Shown here piece after piece: positions 1 to 10,642 of a DNA stretch of 64,000 nucleotides. The translations under genes were made by a program, and so were the position numbers. Every line of letters begins with the position of its first letter. Position 1 is the stretch's first letter. The notes below the pieces were generated by a model, which searched no databases, had not been told where the DNA came from, and was given only the letters and a program-made list of their open reading frames with translations. Origin of the DNA: Corallium rubrum (taxonomy: Eukaryota > Cnidaria > Anthozoa > Scleralcyonacea > Coralliidae); the NCBI GenBank assembly GCA_964035015.1, contig OZ036006.1, positions 12,029,816 through 12,093,815 of the forward strand, given 5' to 3'.

Positions 1-12
1 AATAGACTTCCA

Positions 13-145
13 GCAAAACAAAATTAGCTAACGCCAAAACAAAATTAGCTAACCTAAACAAGATACACCGCAATTTGGTAAAATAAAAATTAGGCTACTA
101 TGAAACAAAAGTAGAAACGTCAAAACAAAATTAGCTTGCGGTAAA
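13..145. repeat. Short interspersed word CAAAACAAAATTAGCT
   Basis: The word aaacaaaattagct occurs three times in the first 140 bases (near 17, 36 and 124) with AT-rich spacers. It looks like the degenerate end of an interspersed repeat that continues to the left of the window. No coding potential is seen. Confidence 0.4.
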
Positions 146-164
146 ACAACTCAATGGTTGAAAC

Positions 165-262
165 AACAATCGAAATATAGTAAGGTTAGATATACCGCTG
201 AAACAGAGAACGTAATAGTCTAACGTTTCGAGGTTCAGTCGCTTCGTCAAAGAAGTCAATGT
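165..262 (-). repeat. Half copy of a hammerhead-bearing Penelope-like terminal repeat
   Basis: The segment begins with tcgaaatatagtaaggtt and contains ctaacgtttcgag. Both are shared, in the same order, with the left arm of the inverted dimer at 30,550-30,734. On the minus strand it reads a degenerate TTGACGA, an arm, GAAAC and GTTAG, that is, a decayed hammerhead core. Only one arm is present, unlike the dimeric copies at 25.7 and 30.6 kb. Assignment to Penelope-like elements is inferred from the hammerhead motif, because no ORF remains. Confidence 0.45.
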
Positions 263-1560
263 TCCTTCAGCTGGTCAGTGTCGTTATTTCGATTCTTCGT
301 ACTGCACTCTTTGCGCCATTTTAATTTTGAAAAAAACTGTTTTGGTTTTACTCTCCGCGCCAAATTCATAGAAAGATCGATTTAAATAGACCTTGTATTA
401 AAAACACTACTATGCAACGCCAAAAGGGTTGACACTTGGGCTCAAATCCCCGAGCCGACACTAGTTCTAAAAACTTGACTCAGAAACACGACTCTTTGCC
501 ATAAAGTAGCCATTGAACTGGCAACTAGTTAAACGGGGGATATGGATCACGTTTCACAAGCGATAAAATGACTATTTCACATTTCACGAATGATAAAACG
601 TAATATTTCGACTTTATTACAAAATATGTCTTCACTGCCATTTGTAACAAAACAAAATCAAAATATGTGACCTCGCATCTATAGCTCGAGTTTAAGGAAG
701 CCATTACATGATGGACCGGGCTGGCCCCAGTCATGAAACTTTTAGAGTTTTCGGTCCTGATACTGTTATAAATTCATACCTTAGTTCCCCCACTTTATAT
801 ATAAAACACAAGTTTTTTTATAATTTCGATTACAGTACATGGCAAGCGGGCTAGCCCGGTTTTAATTTACGAGATCCTGGTTGTCGCACCCCTTAAAAGG
901 TCAGAAATAGCCGATGCGCGCGCAACATCCTGTAACTGTTAGATTTTTGTGAACGTGAACGTGAACGTGACTACATCAGTAGCGGCGCCACGGGGAGGAC
1001 TGGGGGGACACGTCCCCCCCCCCCCCGTTCTCTCCAAGGTCGATTTTCCAATTCGTCCAAATTCGAGGAGAAACGTTGGGGGGGGGGGGGGGGTAGGTTT
1101 TTGACTGAGATCTGAAATGTGGCTCATGGGAACTACTGGCATAAGGGCAGGCAACCTACCTAAATAAACTTTTGAATATAAGAATGAAGACAAGTAATAA
1201 AACACCTCAAAATTATTGTGATTTTATTTCTTTTTTAATATCGATGATTCGAAATAGAATGGCACTGTTAGATATCTCTCTTCATTTTTTGACAGTATCT
1301 AGTAATTGATATGAAATCGAAATATCTCATACAAAGACCTGAAATGTGTAGTTTTTAGTGGTTTTTTATGACGTTTTATAATTTTCAAAATTCTGTAAAA
1401 TTTTCTCCAAAATGCAGGGAATGGTATTTCAGAGACTCTAGATTTCAAAATTTTCCGGGTGAGCATGCCCCCGGACGCCCCTAGTGCTCGCGCCTTCTCG
1501 GACCCGCTGAGCCGTGAAACTGACTTGTCGAAAATGAATGTCCATTTGGCAGTTTGTGAG
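263..1560. other. Gene-less AT-rich stretch with repeat fragments
   Basis: No convincing gene is seen on either strand. Bases 780-866 (cactttatatataaaacac through catggcaagcgggctagcc) recur at 12,215-12,300, so this is part of a dispersed repeat. Homopolymer runs of C near 1,014-1,027 and G near 1,078-1,093 stand close together and could form an intra-strand G/C hairpin. The short ORFs here are low-complexity or unrelated to known proteins. Confidence 0.5.
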
Positions 1561-1563
1561 TAA

Positions 1564-1870
1564 GGGCCTGTTTATATGATCCCGATATACCGGGACGGGA
1601 TGGCAGCCGGGATGATTTTGATGTATTGAAATAAGTCACGGTCTTTGATTATGTGCATTTTTCAAGGCCTAGATTACTAAATAACTTCAACAAAAGCCAT
1701 TTTCAATTGCCACAATCATTCACTTTTAACTTTAGGATCAGATCAACAAAATCTGAGTTTCTTTAGGCATCGCGTGGTTTTTCTGTTTTACGTGTTGACT
1801 TATTTCAATACATCAAAATCATCCCGGCTGCCATCCCGTCCCGGTACACCGGGATCATATAAACAGACTC
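1564..1870. mobile_element. Harbinger-like foldback MITE with TAA target duplication
   Basis: Two inverted arms of about 75 bp face each other. The left arm begins GGGCCTGTTTATATGATCCC and the reverse complement of the right arm begins GAGTCTGTTTATATGATCCC. The arms share the run through ccgggacgggatggcagccgg and gattttgatgtattgaaata. TAA flanks both ends (1,561-1,563 and 1,871-1,873). A 3-bp TWA-type duplication and a GGSCCTGTTTA terminus are typical of PIF/Harbinger derivatives. The internal spacer of roughly 150 bp is AT-rich and non-coding. Confidence 0.75.
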
Positions 1871-3244
1871 TAACGGTTCTAAAGTTTGTCGTGAACTCTG
1901 ATCTTCCTTTACCTATACACCACTGTCATAATAGCGACTAATTTGAATATACTTTTGTGTTTTCTAGTCTCGTTTGTGTGTCGGCAAAGAATCTTTGCCT
2001 CATAACGAGGCCAAAAAGCCTTATTTAGATGCACATAAAAGAATATTTAAAGCGTTGGCCATTATGAAAGTGGTCTATACTGACATTTCTCGCAGCGGTT
2101 TACTCTTGAAAGTCATGCACGGCATGCGCAAATGCGCAATTGAAGTTTAGAAACAGCGTTCGACAGATCGTAGTAGCATGGCCAGTAAACCGTAAAAACA
2201 TTTTCCGATTGTACAATTTCAATATTTTTGTTATTTTTCCATAGAAATGAACAGAGCGTGATTTTTTTAATCAAGTTTCTATTTATACTAGTTCTACATT
2301 TAAGCGATAAAAACAAGCGTCTACAAATCGGGAGCCGTAAAATCAACAATAGGTTCGGCAGTCAGTACCGAAATTTATTATATGGCTAGGTTTGATTTCC
2401 GGTCCGTACGCAAAACGACGCACGCTGATTGGTTCCTGAGAGGTTGGAATTTTACGATATTGACCGACCGGTCAATACGCTTTTTTCTCGGCCCTGTAAG
2501 TTTTCGCAGGAACATTTCTGAGTTGATTTGAATACAAATAAAAGAGAAATACGTATCTTTATTCAAATATCCTGGACAATAAAATTCGTTGGAACATCAC
2601 TGCTGGTTTTCTTTAAAGCTGTTTATCTAAAAATACGATAAATAAAAGCCGAACTGGTGTAAATAAGAAGGCCAAGAAGAGACACGAAAAAGTCAACAGG
2701 TAAGATAAACAGCATGCTCCGAAGACGAAAACAACGCTAGAAGCTTAAAAATAAAATGAACCAATAGCCATATAATAAATTCCTTATTAACCTCGTTTGC
2801 TCGGTCTGTACTGGAAATATTAGTTTCGTCGCTCGGTCGGTACGAAAACCTCAGGCAAATACTTTCCCGTACAGACCTCGCACTCGGTTAATAAGTCTTT
2901 AATACTGGCAATGGTCTCTGATTGGTTTAGATCACCTAACCCGCAAACTTCAATCAGTACGGAGTATAGAAACGATTTCAAACGAATTCGTAAATGACAT
3001 TGTGATTGATTACTTATAGCCAATCAGAAAACCCATTCATATTAGTGCTGTGGCAATTACGTCATAGTTGCTAGTCAGTCTGGAGGTATTCCGAAATCTC
3101 AGGTGCACTAATGCCTGGGTCCCGGCTTAAATCAGAGAAAATAGAAAATAAATTTTCTAAAAATTGATAGGATTATATATCAAAACATCCAACAATTTTA
3201 TGAAAGGACATAAGTAAAGAAAGTCTTGCGTATTAAATTTGTTT
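1871..3244. other. Gene-less stretch with one MITE remnant
   Basis: No gene is recognised. Bases about 2,000-2,085 (aagccttatttagatgcacataaaaga ... ggccattatgaaagtggtctata, abbreviated) match one end of the foldback family seen complete at 7,057-7,263 and 53,211-53,397. The remainder is AT-rich unique-looking DNA. Confidence 0.45.
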
Positions 3245-3822
3245 CCATGTGACACCTTATAAATCAACACAATCTTCAGTCATTGCAATTGTCGCATGAC
3301 AGAACGGCGTTATTTTAAAAATTAAAACATAGTTTTAGGAAGTGCTACACATGTACTTTTTAGAAGTGAGGTCGGAGATTGTCTCAAATATTCGGAGGTG
3401 TATTTTCTCTATTTATGAACAAACACTCGTTGCTGTTGATCAATTACAGTTAAATATGCCTTTTTAATATCTTTTGACAATCTCCGACCTAACCACTAAA
3501 AAGTACATGTGTATCTCGTCCTAAAAATACCTTTTAACTGGTAAAATAACCCCATTCTGTTAGCCCTGCCCACAAGTTGCTCGGCAACTTTTCGGCAACT
3601 TCTTCGTATATGAGCAACATTTTTTGGAACTGGCAACTTTTTTAGCTGCAAGCAACTATTTCAAAATTTGACATTTATTCAACAATTATCTGTGTAGGTA
3701 AACTAAAAATTTACATTTCCCTTGTTCTCACTTAGTTTATGCTTAATAATAAACAATTTCAGCTTTAAAATTGGTTCTTTTGGAGTTAGTTTATTATAGT
3801 AAACTTTGTTATCCTTTAGTTT

Positions 3823-4288
3823 ATGTACGGTAAATTCCTGGCAGGGGAATTAACACCGGAGTTATTGTCTTATTATTATTTACATGCGCTGCGCGCATCG
3901 GGTCTTGTAACTGATATGGCCGACAGTTCGGGCGACGAAGCGGAGACTAATTCAAGCGAAGAAAACGAAAACGTTGGTCCACTTGAGGAAGCAGCTCAAG
4001 CAAGGCTTGCTGAACAGCTTCCACAATACCTAGCTTTATCAGATAGCACACAGGTGCAGACCGAGGATGACAAAGTCAAGTAGTGAAGGAATGCAAACAC
4101 TCTTCCAAGATGGGCAGCTGCATGTTGTAAGAAAGATCTTACTTGTCCAGCCCAGTTCTGCTGCTGCTGAGAGGGTCTTCAGTTTCATGAGTAGTTCTTT
4201 TTCAAAAGAGCAGGGAGTTGCTTTGGAAGAAACGTTAGAGGCATAAATCATGCTGAAGTACAATGGGAGCCAGAAAAAGAAAGAGTGA
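3823..4288 (+). pseudogene. hAT transposase C-terminal (dimerisation) remnant
   Basis: The first frame (3,823-4,083) ends in LPQYLALSD and then a stop. A shifted frame reading from about 4,085 gives VVRKILLVQPSSAAAERVFS and continues through FSKEQ, a stop after LEETLEA, and IMLKYN. PSSAAAERVFS followed by a (I/V)MLKYN end is the signature of the hAT C-terminal dimerisation domain. One frameshift between the two parts and one internal TAA make it non-functional. The N-terminal BED finger and the RNase-H-like catalytic core are absent. The first roughly 60 codons of the first frame, rich in acidic and serine residues, resemble nothing I recognise. Confidence 0.75.
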
Positions 4289-5187
4289 ATGTTTTGATTG
4301 TTTAATATTGAACAGTTTATATAAACATGCAAATACTTAATAAGATTAATTTAAAGTTTTTTTTGTGTTTGGTTTAGCAGTAAAGTGTTTGTAATAAATC
4401 TAGATTATTATCTCTTTTGGATATGATATACCGGTATGTAGTTATATATCATTAAACTTGTTTTAAAAACACTTGTGTTTACGCAATGTCTTATGACTTT
4501 TATCAAGACAATTGTTCCCACATTTTCAAAGACATTGTTGTAGACACCAACACGCACAAGGCCGATTTATCGTCATACATCCTAATTGACAAAGCAAACG
4601 AACTAGCAACCTTCTTAAACACGGAGCGAGCGCATAAAAGGGAGCCCCCCCCCCCCGGCTACGCACTGACAGTTTGAAATGTCAACAGTCAAGTCAACAA
4701 CGAGTCAGTGAGCTGGTGAAGTTTTGAGAATTATCTTTTATTTATAACCTTTTTACCTTTCAATTACCCATGTAAATTGTAAAGAGAAGCATAAGAGTCT
4801 TAGATAAAAACAATTCTGAAGTGATTAAATTTGTTTGGTCAATGAATTTGTAAAATATATAAGCTTATATTATGACCTTGCTTTCAAACGATGTTTGAAG
4901 GTCACGTATAGCTGCTTTGTCTTTTGCCGTTTTTTAAAATAGAGTTCCACATAAAAGACAATACTTTGATATTTAACTAAAACAGACCATTTAAACGAAG
5001 ACAATAAATAGTTTATTATATTAACTTTGCAAGTCAATATATCACAAATTGAGAACTTTTTAGTAGTCATTTGTCTGGCTTTCCAGACAACATGTACTGT
5101 CGGTCGTGCAAAAACAAAGTTGTCGTCGTTGAAAAGTGAGATGATGTTCAGACATCTACATGGAGATATTCATTATCAACATTCTTG

Positions 5188-5225
5188 GTGTATATAAAAG
5201 GGTCTTATAATTACAAGGACGGAAG
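5188..5225 (+). promoter_or_regulatory. Possible TATA-box core promoter near the right end of the hAT element
   Basis: The sequence ggtgtatataaaagggtc contains a consensus TATAAAAG box about 30-45 bases before accgaag-like AG-rich sequence. The first downstream ATG opens only a four-codon frame. It points outward, towards the right end of the element, not towards the transposase remnant. This is motif evidence only. Confidence 0.25.
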
Positions 5226-5712
5226 ATATGAATGAATAAGCAAAGAATACAGACATCATCTGCATTCAACAAGAAAAATGGTGAGACGCTTGGTCTTTTT
5301 CGTACGGTTTTTCCTCACGTTAGTTTTGTTTCGACGTATTGGAAGCGTAATTTTTCCGTCTTTCTACTCAAAATGATGTGTTACACCTGAAAAAGACAAA
5401 TTCGACGTTTGGGAAGTGGCAAGTTTAATTTAAAAACAGTAAACAAGTCTCACAAAAGCGCCACTCTTCAGTCTTAGCCAAAGTTCCTCGGTAAGGCCGG
5501 AAGTAACTTTAGCTGTGTGGACCAATCAGATGCGTTTGGGCAGGATTGGCTCCGTGTTTAAAACCTGGCAACTTTTTTGAAAAAATGGGCAATTTTTAAG
5601 CAAAATTTACTAATTTTTTAAGCAACGTTTAGCAAAATTTCGAGCAACGTGTGGACAGGCCTACATTCTGTCATGCTGCAATGACTTTCAAGATAATGTG
5701 TCATATTACAAT

Positions 5713-6035
5713 CAAATCACGTGATATATCTCCGTTGAAACAAATTTTATACGTGTGACTTTCTTTTACATGTGTACTTTCATAAAATTGATTGGAGGTT
5801 TCCATATAAGATCCTATTGATTTTTTAAAGAATTTATTTACTATTTTCGCCAATTGAAGTGGGGAGCCAGGCATTAATGCACCTGAGAAGGCGCCGATCT
5901 TGAATTTTAACAAGATAAAAGATATATCTCGGAATTCGAAATTTTTCGTCGGAATTTGTCTGTAGTGTTACATAGTTGCATGTGTAGTTTAAAATGATTA
6001 AGAGCCATTTTTAGCCGGCTCAGGCAGCAATGACG
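5713..6035. other. No feature seen
   Basis: AT-rich unique-looking sequence follows the broken foldback. Reading frames are short and unrelated to known proteins. Confidence 0.4.
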
Positions 6036-6039
6036 TTAA

Positions 6040-6405
6040 TCACTGGCTAGGTGGCACAGTAGAGTGCTTCCAGATTCTGGGGGTACTCAGGTTTCCCCCA
6101 AAGTTACACTGCATCGATGACCCTTACTGCAGCTCTAGGGAGAACACTTTGCATATGACTGATAGGGTTACCTATGCAATATATAGATAAAGTATTAAAG
6201 TTAGTTTAGTTTAGTTTAGTTTACTCTGGTTTCCTCCTGTGTAACACTGAACCAATGAGGAATGGTCCTTATACTAGATCGTCTAAGCTGGCCAAATGAG
6301 GACGGCATGCACATACTAGTTACTGGACCTCTATAAGAAGAACAGTTTATATGACTGATAATATTAAGGTTATCCAGTATAAATAAAGTTAGCTGGAGTA
6401 GTTTT
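6040..6405 (+). repeat. Two tandem SINE-like units with an AGTTT tail
   Basis: Unit 1 (about 6,040-6,230) runs from ggctaggtggcacagtagag through ctcaggtttcccc and atatgactgatagggttacc and ends in aaagttagtttagtttagttt. Unit 2 (about 6,222-6,405) repeats the order ctggtttcctcctgtgtaac, agaacagtttatatgactga, ggttatccagtataaataaa. TGGCACAGTAG near the start of unit 1 resembles an RNA polymerase III A box, but I see no good B box. The tRNA-derived SINE reading is therefore tentative. Confidence 0.35.
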
Positions 6406-7056
6406 AGTTTTCACTGGGTCAACGAGGGTTGGCTCTTACTCATACTAGATTTCTAGGAAGAACAGTTTACTATAGTTCAGAATGGGGTAACGATGTAAAA
6501 CTTTCAAACCAGAACAGATCTAGAGACTGAGTGACAAAGTGCACGGTCACCTATTCAGGCATTACGCAGTCAGGTTTCCGGAATTTTGAGAATGAAATAG
6601 TGACGCAACGCATGGCTAGGTGTTAACTCAGTGATGACATGTATTTTCAGCCCTAAAAAGCAAGCCTTAAGCTTCTACACCCTGACGTCAACAGGTGTGA
6701 AAGAATTCCTGTTTGGTGAGCTGTGGAAGAGCTGAGCACAGCAACACTGGCCACTGTATTTGAGGCCTGCACCAGATCCCAAAATCCCGCTATCCCGCCA
6801 TGCTTAATCCTAATTTCCCGTTCCCGCCATTTTTTTTCTGATATTGTTTAAATGACAAGATTAATTCCTATTTGTTCTCATTCAAGATTAATTCTGCTGA
6901 TTCGGCCACAAATCCCGTATCCCGCTAAATCATGCGCTTCTTTCCCGCATCACGCCATGACTTTTTTATTTATCCCCACTTGAAATTTTGGCCTTTCCCG
7001 CCATCCCGCAAAACCGGTACAGGCGCCTCATATTCATGCAAAAGCATAGTAATTAT
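6406..7056. other. Gene-less stretch with a cluster of CCCGC words
   Basis: Between 6,775 and 7,020 the phrases atcccgctatcccgccat, cccgttcccgcca, cccgtatcccgc, tttcccgcatcacgcc and cccgccatcccgc recur at irregular spacing. They look like a degenerate short tandem or subterminal repeat of a DNA transposon. No ORF of interest. Confidence 0.4.
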
Positions 7057-7263
7057 AGACTTTCTTCAAAAATGACTGCCGAATTAAAATTATTTTATAT
7101 ACATATACATATACATATAAATTAGCTCTTATGAAACTCGTTATGTGGAAAATTCAAAAGAATTTTTACTTTAAAACGAGGTCATAACTCATAAGGGATA
7201 ATTTATATATGCACATAAAAGAATTTTAATTTGGCGGCCATTTCCAAATAAGGTCTATAGCTC
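7057..7263. mobile_element. Foldback MITE, family shared with 53.2 kb and 2.0 kb
   Basis: The left end is tatagactttcttcaaaaatg ... gccgaattaaaatt and the right end is aattttaatttggcggccat ... aaataaggtctatag, which pair as inverted arms. The same arrangement, including the internal palindrome cttatgaaactcg / cgaggtcataa, is found at 53,211-53,397. A one-ended remnant is near 2,000-2,085. Confidence 0.6.
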
Positions 7264-7464
7264 TGCTATTGAAATTCAATATCACCAACGTTAACGATAT
7301 TCGAAAATCAAGCAAAATATATCCATTATGTTAGCTAAGCAGCACTAGCATAGACCTTTTTTGACAAAATCAGGACTTAATTGAAAAATAGACTTGATTG
7401 AACCGTGCAGCGAGTTTTAAAGGGAAAACTCATTATAAATACTAAACTAGTACTTATTATAAAA

Positions 7465-7990
7465 ACATGGTTGCTCCTTTCTGATAAATGATCGCTCGTT
7501 AGTGAGAAATTCTCGCTCGTTTTTGAGAAATGGTCGTTCCTCTTTGAGAAATGATCGCTTCTTTTTGAGAAATGATCGCTCCCTTTTGAAAAATGATCGC
7601 TCGTTTCTGAAAATTTCTTGTTTGTTTTTGAGAAATAATCGCTCGTTTCTAAGAAATTCTTGGTCGTTTTTGAGAAATGATCGCACGTTTCTGAGAAATT
7701 CTTGCTCCTTTCTGAGAAATACTTGCTCATTTTTAAGAAATGATTGCTCGTTTCTGAGAAACTCTTGTTTCTTTTAGAGAAATAATCGCTTGTTTCTGAG
7801 AAATTCTTTGCCGTTTTTTCAGTAATTCTTGCTCTTTTCTGAAAATGATCACTCTCTAAGGAATTATCACTCCTTTCTGATTATTATCGCTCGTTTCTGA
7901 GAAATTCGTGTTTGTTTTTGTGAAGTAATCGCTTGTTTCTGAGAAACTCTAGCTTGATCGTTTTTCAGAAATGATCCGCTTCTTTTACAA
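7465..7990. repeat. Minisatellite of (gatcgctcgtttctgagaaa)-type units
   Basis: About 525 bp of imperfect direct repeats alternate two forms: gatcgctcgtttttgagaaa and ttcttgctcgtttctgagaaa. The basic period is about 21 bp, with a higher-order alternation of two to three units. Open frames on both strands arise only from the repeat, because Ser-Glu-Arg and Phe-Leu-Arg-Asn blocks repeat in step with the unit. They should not be read as genes. Copies decay towards the right end. Confidence 0.8.
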
Positions 7991-7992
7991 CA

Positions 7993-8131
7993 GTGGTGGT
8001 TTTCCACTAGGCGAAAAATGTCGCGCGAAGCGACATTTTCTTTTGTCTCGCAAGCTCTCGAGTGGAACTAATTAGCCAAGACAAAAGAAAAATGTCGAGT
8101 CGGTCGACAAATGTCGTCTAGAGGAAAACCG
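7993..8131. mobile_element. Short foldback MITE with TGGTTTTCC ends
   Basis: The left arm TGGTTTTCCACTAGGCGAAAA then atgtcg ... acattttcttttgtct pairs with agacaaaagaaaaatgtcg ... ctagaggaaaaccgcg on the right. The centre includes tcgcgcgaagcga, itself a palindrome. Length is about 140 bp and it is non-coding. Confidence 0.6.
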
Positions 8132-8140
8132 CGATTACAT

Positions 8141-8340
8141 ATGGAAAATCTCATCCTGGGCTGAATTTCAGCCCTGGGATGGAATTTTTAGCCCGGTCAA
8201 CTCGGCTGAAATTGCCCATGTAATCGCTTAGGATTTTCAGCCTGGAAACGGTGTCGATCGTTCACTACGCAGCCGCAAAGCAAAAATATTTCGAATTCCT
8301 ACGTGTTATTGATTCAAATTTTGGTGTTATAAATAATGAA
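8141..8340. repeat. Dispersed repeat, copy 1 (copy 2 at 29.62-29.95 kb)
   Basis: The order gggctgaatttcagccctggg, tagcccggtcaactc, gcccatgtaatcgc, cgatcgttcactacgcagccg, ttcgaattcctacgtgttat, attttggtgttata is repeated with moderate divergence at 29,740-29,945. The first part contains a small hairpin around gggctgaa/ttcagccc. The two copies diverge right after this point. Confidence 0.6.
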
Positions 8341-9126
8341 ATCGCTTCGGTTGTCATTCAAAACGATCCTTGAAACGTGCTAGGGCACACCAAACGGTCG
8401 CCAAGGAGATAAAAAGACAGGAACAATGTGAGGTATTCGAAGAATTCGCTTTTCATTGTTCTAAGCTAAAAATTGCACACCAAACTAAGCAAAACAGTCC
8501 ACAGATGGGACAGCCTCGCTTATATAATTATTTATATCTACACCAAAAAACAGGAAGCAATGCCGTTCGCTCGAACAGAACTGTATCGAATTTCCGACAA
8601 GATAATTGCTTTGAAAAGGAAAACGATAAGTTTCTACTTAACTTAAAGCTGTCAAACACCTCTTCTCTAGCGGAAATTCAAAAATAGCCGTGTTTACCTT
8701 CATTATATTTTGGGTGCGCGGGTCGCCGACAAAATTGGTATGCGTGGTTTAGTTTCTGCTCCGCTCCTTAATTTACAAAGTTTACCATAGTTTGTTTGTA
8801 AACCGCAAACACGTCGCAAAGAACGTTTTAATTAAGCTTAAAGGAACTAAACACTTCTGTTTGATTAATAACACTATTACAAAAGCCGGAATTTCGAATA
8901 CTTGACAACCAGACCATGTTATGACACTTGAGATTCCCAATGCGTTTACTTCGTCTTCGGGCTTTTTTCTGCCAATTTGCAAAATGTTGTATAACTTCTC
9001 TCACTAGAATCGAATCTTGAAAAACCCCGACAGGATTTTTTAACGCTTTGTATATCAGGACTCCCAGGAAAGAATCGAATTTAAAAAATAACCAAAGCAC
9101 TCTGTGTTACAGTCAAACTGGTACAC
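8341..9126. other. No recognised gene
   Basis: One open frame on the plus strand (about 8,370-8,687, roughly 100 codons, Lys/Arg/Gln-rich) has no ATG start, no recognisable domain and no splice context that I trust. I leave it uncalled. The rest is AT-rich. Confidence 0.35.
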
Positions 9127-9311
9127 GGCGATTCCTTGGCAAGTTGCTAAAAATTCGCATTTTAAATATCGAATTTCACATAATATGAAGTTTTATACTT
9201 ATTAGAGTTAGTTGTACTGACTTTCCATAGAACTTCATATTATGTGAAGTGCGTTATTTAAAATACGAATTTTAATTTGAGCAACTTTAATACCAAGAGA
9301 TCGCCGTTTTC
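9127..9311. mobile_element. Foldback MITE with about 80-bp arms
   Basis: The left arm ggcgattccttggcaagttgc ... tcacataatatgaagtt pairs with aacttcatattatgtgaag ... gagcaacttt ... ccaagagatcgccgt on the right. The loop is about 25 bp. AT-rich and non-coding. Confidence 0.7.
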
Positions 9312-10257
9312 CGTTTACAAGTCACCATTTGCAAGTATTGCAATGTTGCTGTAAATTAATATTGCAAGTTAAGGTCGCACGGGACGCGCGGGAAAAAAGA
9401 ACACCCGATTTGACTGAAAAACCTTGTGAAAGATGATCACGACAACGGTCTAGAGGAATTGTCGAAAAATCCTGGACTAGTTAAAATCGATATTTTTTGG
9501 TATATTTTCGGTTATCGCACGACACTCTATGGCATTAGACTGGAGACATCCCTGGGTACACGTAACCTTAACCAGACGCAAACATGACAAACTTTTGACG
9601 TTTGACGTTATCTTTGTAATCCAGTTCAGACATTTTTCGGCCAATTGATTGCGATAAGATTGTTTGTGTTAGTCAGTTCGGACAGGTCCTCTATAGTTTT
9701 AACCAAAACCTACTTTAACTTGCGTAAACATCCACATTGTTTTTCGACCTCTCACAGACAGACTGTCTATCGAATGTTGACTATTAGGCTAAGCTATCGC
9801 TATATTGCATAATTGTATTTGGGGAACAATTGTATTGTGACAGCACAATTAAACCAGTTCAAATGAGTTTAATTTTTTACGTTTACCTTTATTTGACGGT
9901 GTCTGTTTTAGGAACCCATTTGGCCCGGTTAACCGAGTTGGCCCGCTTCGTATATTTATCTCTTGTTTCAAAATTTCGATTGCATGGCAATCGAGCTGCT
10001 GCCGAGATCGCGGTTGCACTTATGCATGAGTCAATATTAACCCCCACCCACCCCACCCTGGGGAAAGGTGGGGACAGCAGGGGGAATTGATGGAATGTGT
10101 TCGCGAGGCTCTGGGGCATTTGCAGGAGTTTGATTGTTGGGGATCCCCGGGGGTAGGGGCTTCGTATAGTATCTGCAGTCTTTATGGTCAGCAGCCATAC
10201 ACACGAAAGCTTAAAAGAAGCCACCGCGGGAAAAGTTGGCACCACCCAAATACCAAC
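9312..10257. other. Gene-less stretch
   Basis: It contains a C-rich/G-rich patch near 10,028-10,085 (cccccacccaccccaccctg, then ggtggggacagcaggggg) that can pair with itself. At about 9,910-9,990 it has tttggcccggttaaccgagttggcccgc, a relative of the cccgggctagc-type repeat ends at 0.85 and 12.25 kb. No gene recognised. Confidence 0.4.
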
Positions 10258-10642
10258 ATGTCCTCCTACCTAGAATTACCAATAATCAGTAAGTGTGAAA
10301 CGGCCTTGAATTACCAATAATTGGTAATTGTAGGTAATTCTCTGTCCCACATGCGGGATGTTAAACTAAATTGCATATAACTAAGAAACCAGTAGGGGCG
10401 TTGTGGTCGGGGTCTGAGAGGCGGGACTTTTTTCCCGGAGGGTTGTGGTTAGGTTTAGGGCCACCGGGGGGTTGTGGGTTAGGGTTAGGGTTGCCGGGGG
10501 ATTGTGGTTAGGTTTAGGGTAAGGTTTAGAGGTTAGGGTTGGGGTGTGGGGGTTGGGAATTAGTTTTTAAAATTAACGGTTATTGGTAATTCAAGGCCGT
10601 TTCACACTTACTGATTATTGGTAATTCTAGGTAGGAGCATAT
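10258..10642. mobile_element. Foldback element with TTAGGG-like interior
   Basis: Nearly perfect inverted arms of about 58 bp lie at 10,262-10,319 and 10,583-10,640. They include cctacctagaattaccaata and agtgtgaaacggccttgaat. The spacer (10,390-10,560) is dominated by G-rich repeats on one strand: ggttaggtttaggg, ggttagggttagggtt and similar, close to the animal telomere unit TTAGGG. A related element lies at 63,362-63,575. Confidence 0.65.

Larger units (their letters stand above)
3561..5663 (+). mobile_element. hAT-superfamily DNA transposon, decayed
   Basis: The element is delimited by terminal inverted repeats: TAGCCCTGCCCACAAGTTGC on the left, and TAGGCCTGTCCACACGTTGC as the reverse complement of the right end. 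They match at 20 of the first 23 positions. A perfect 8-bp target duplication, cattctgt, lies at 3,553-3,560 and 5,664-5,671. Eight-bp duplications and TAG/CAG ends are hallmarks of hAT. Both subterminal regions are rich in gcaact/agttgc words. The 2.1-kb body holds only the C-terminal end of a transposase, so the copy is non-autonomous. Confidence 0.85.
3245..5712. mobile_element. Old foldback MITE interrupted by a hAT element
   Basis: The left arm (about 3,245-3,390) contains tcagtcattgca, gacagaacggcgttatttta, acacatgtactttttag and ggtcggagattgtc. The inverted counterparts lie at about 3,475-3,560 and, after the hAT element, at 5,664-5,712 (cattctgtcatgctgcaatgact). The right arm is therefore split exactly at the hAT duplication cattctgt. 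This shows the insertion order: foldback first, hAT second. Arm divergence suggests an old element. Confidence 0.6.

Noticed and set aside
436-462. tRNA-like T-arm (gggctcaaatccccgagcc)
   Set aside because: Only a short hairpin. No acceptor, D or anticodon arms can be built around it.
7377-7777. Overlapping open frames on both strands with Ser-Glu-Arg / Phe-Leu-Arg-Asn repeats
   Set aside because: They follow exactly the 21-bp minisatellite and have no start context or relatives. They are artefacts of a repeat lacking stop codons.
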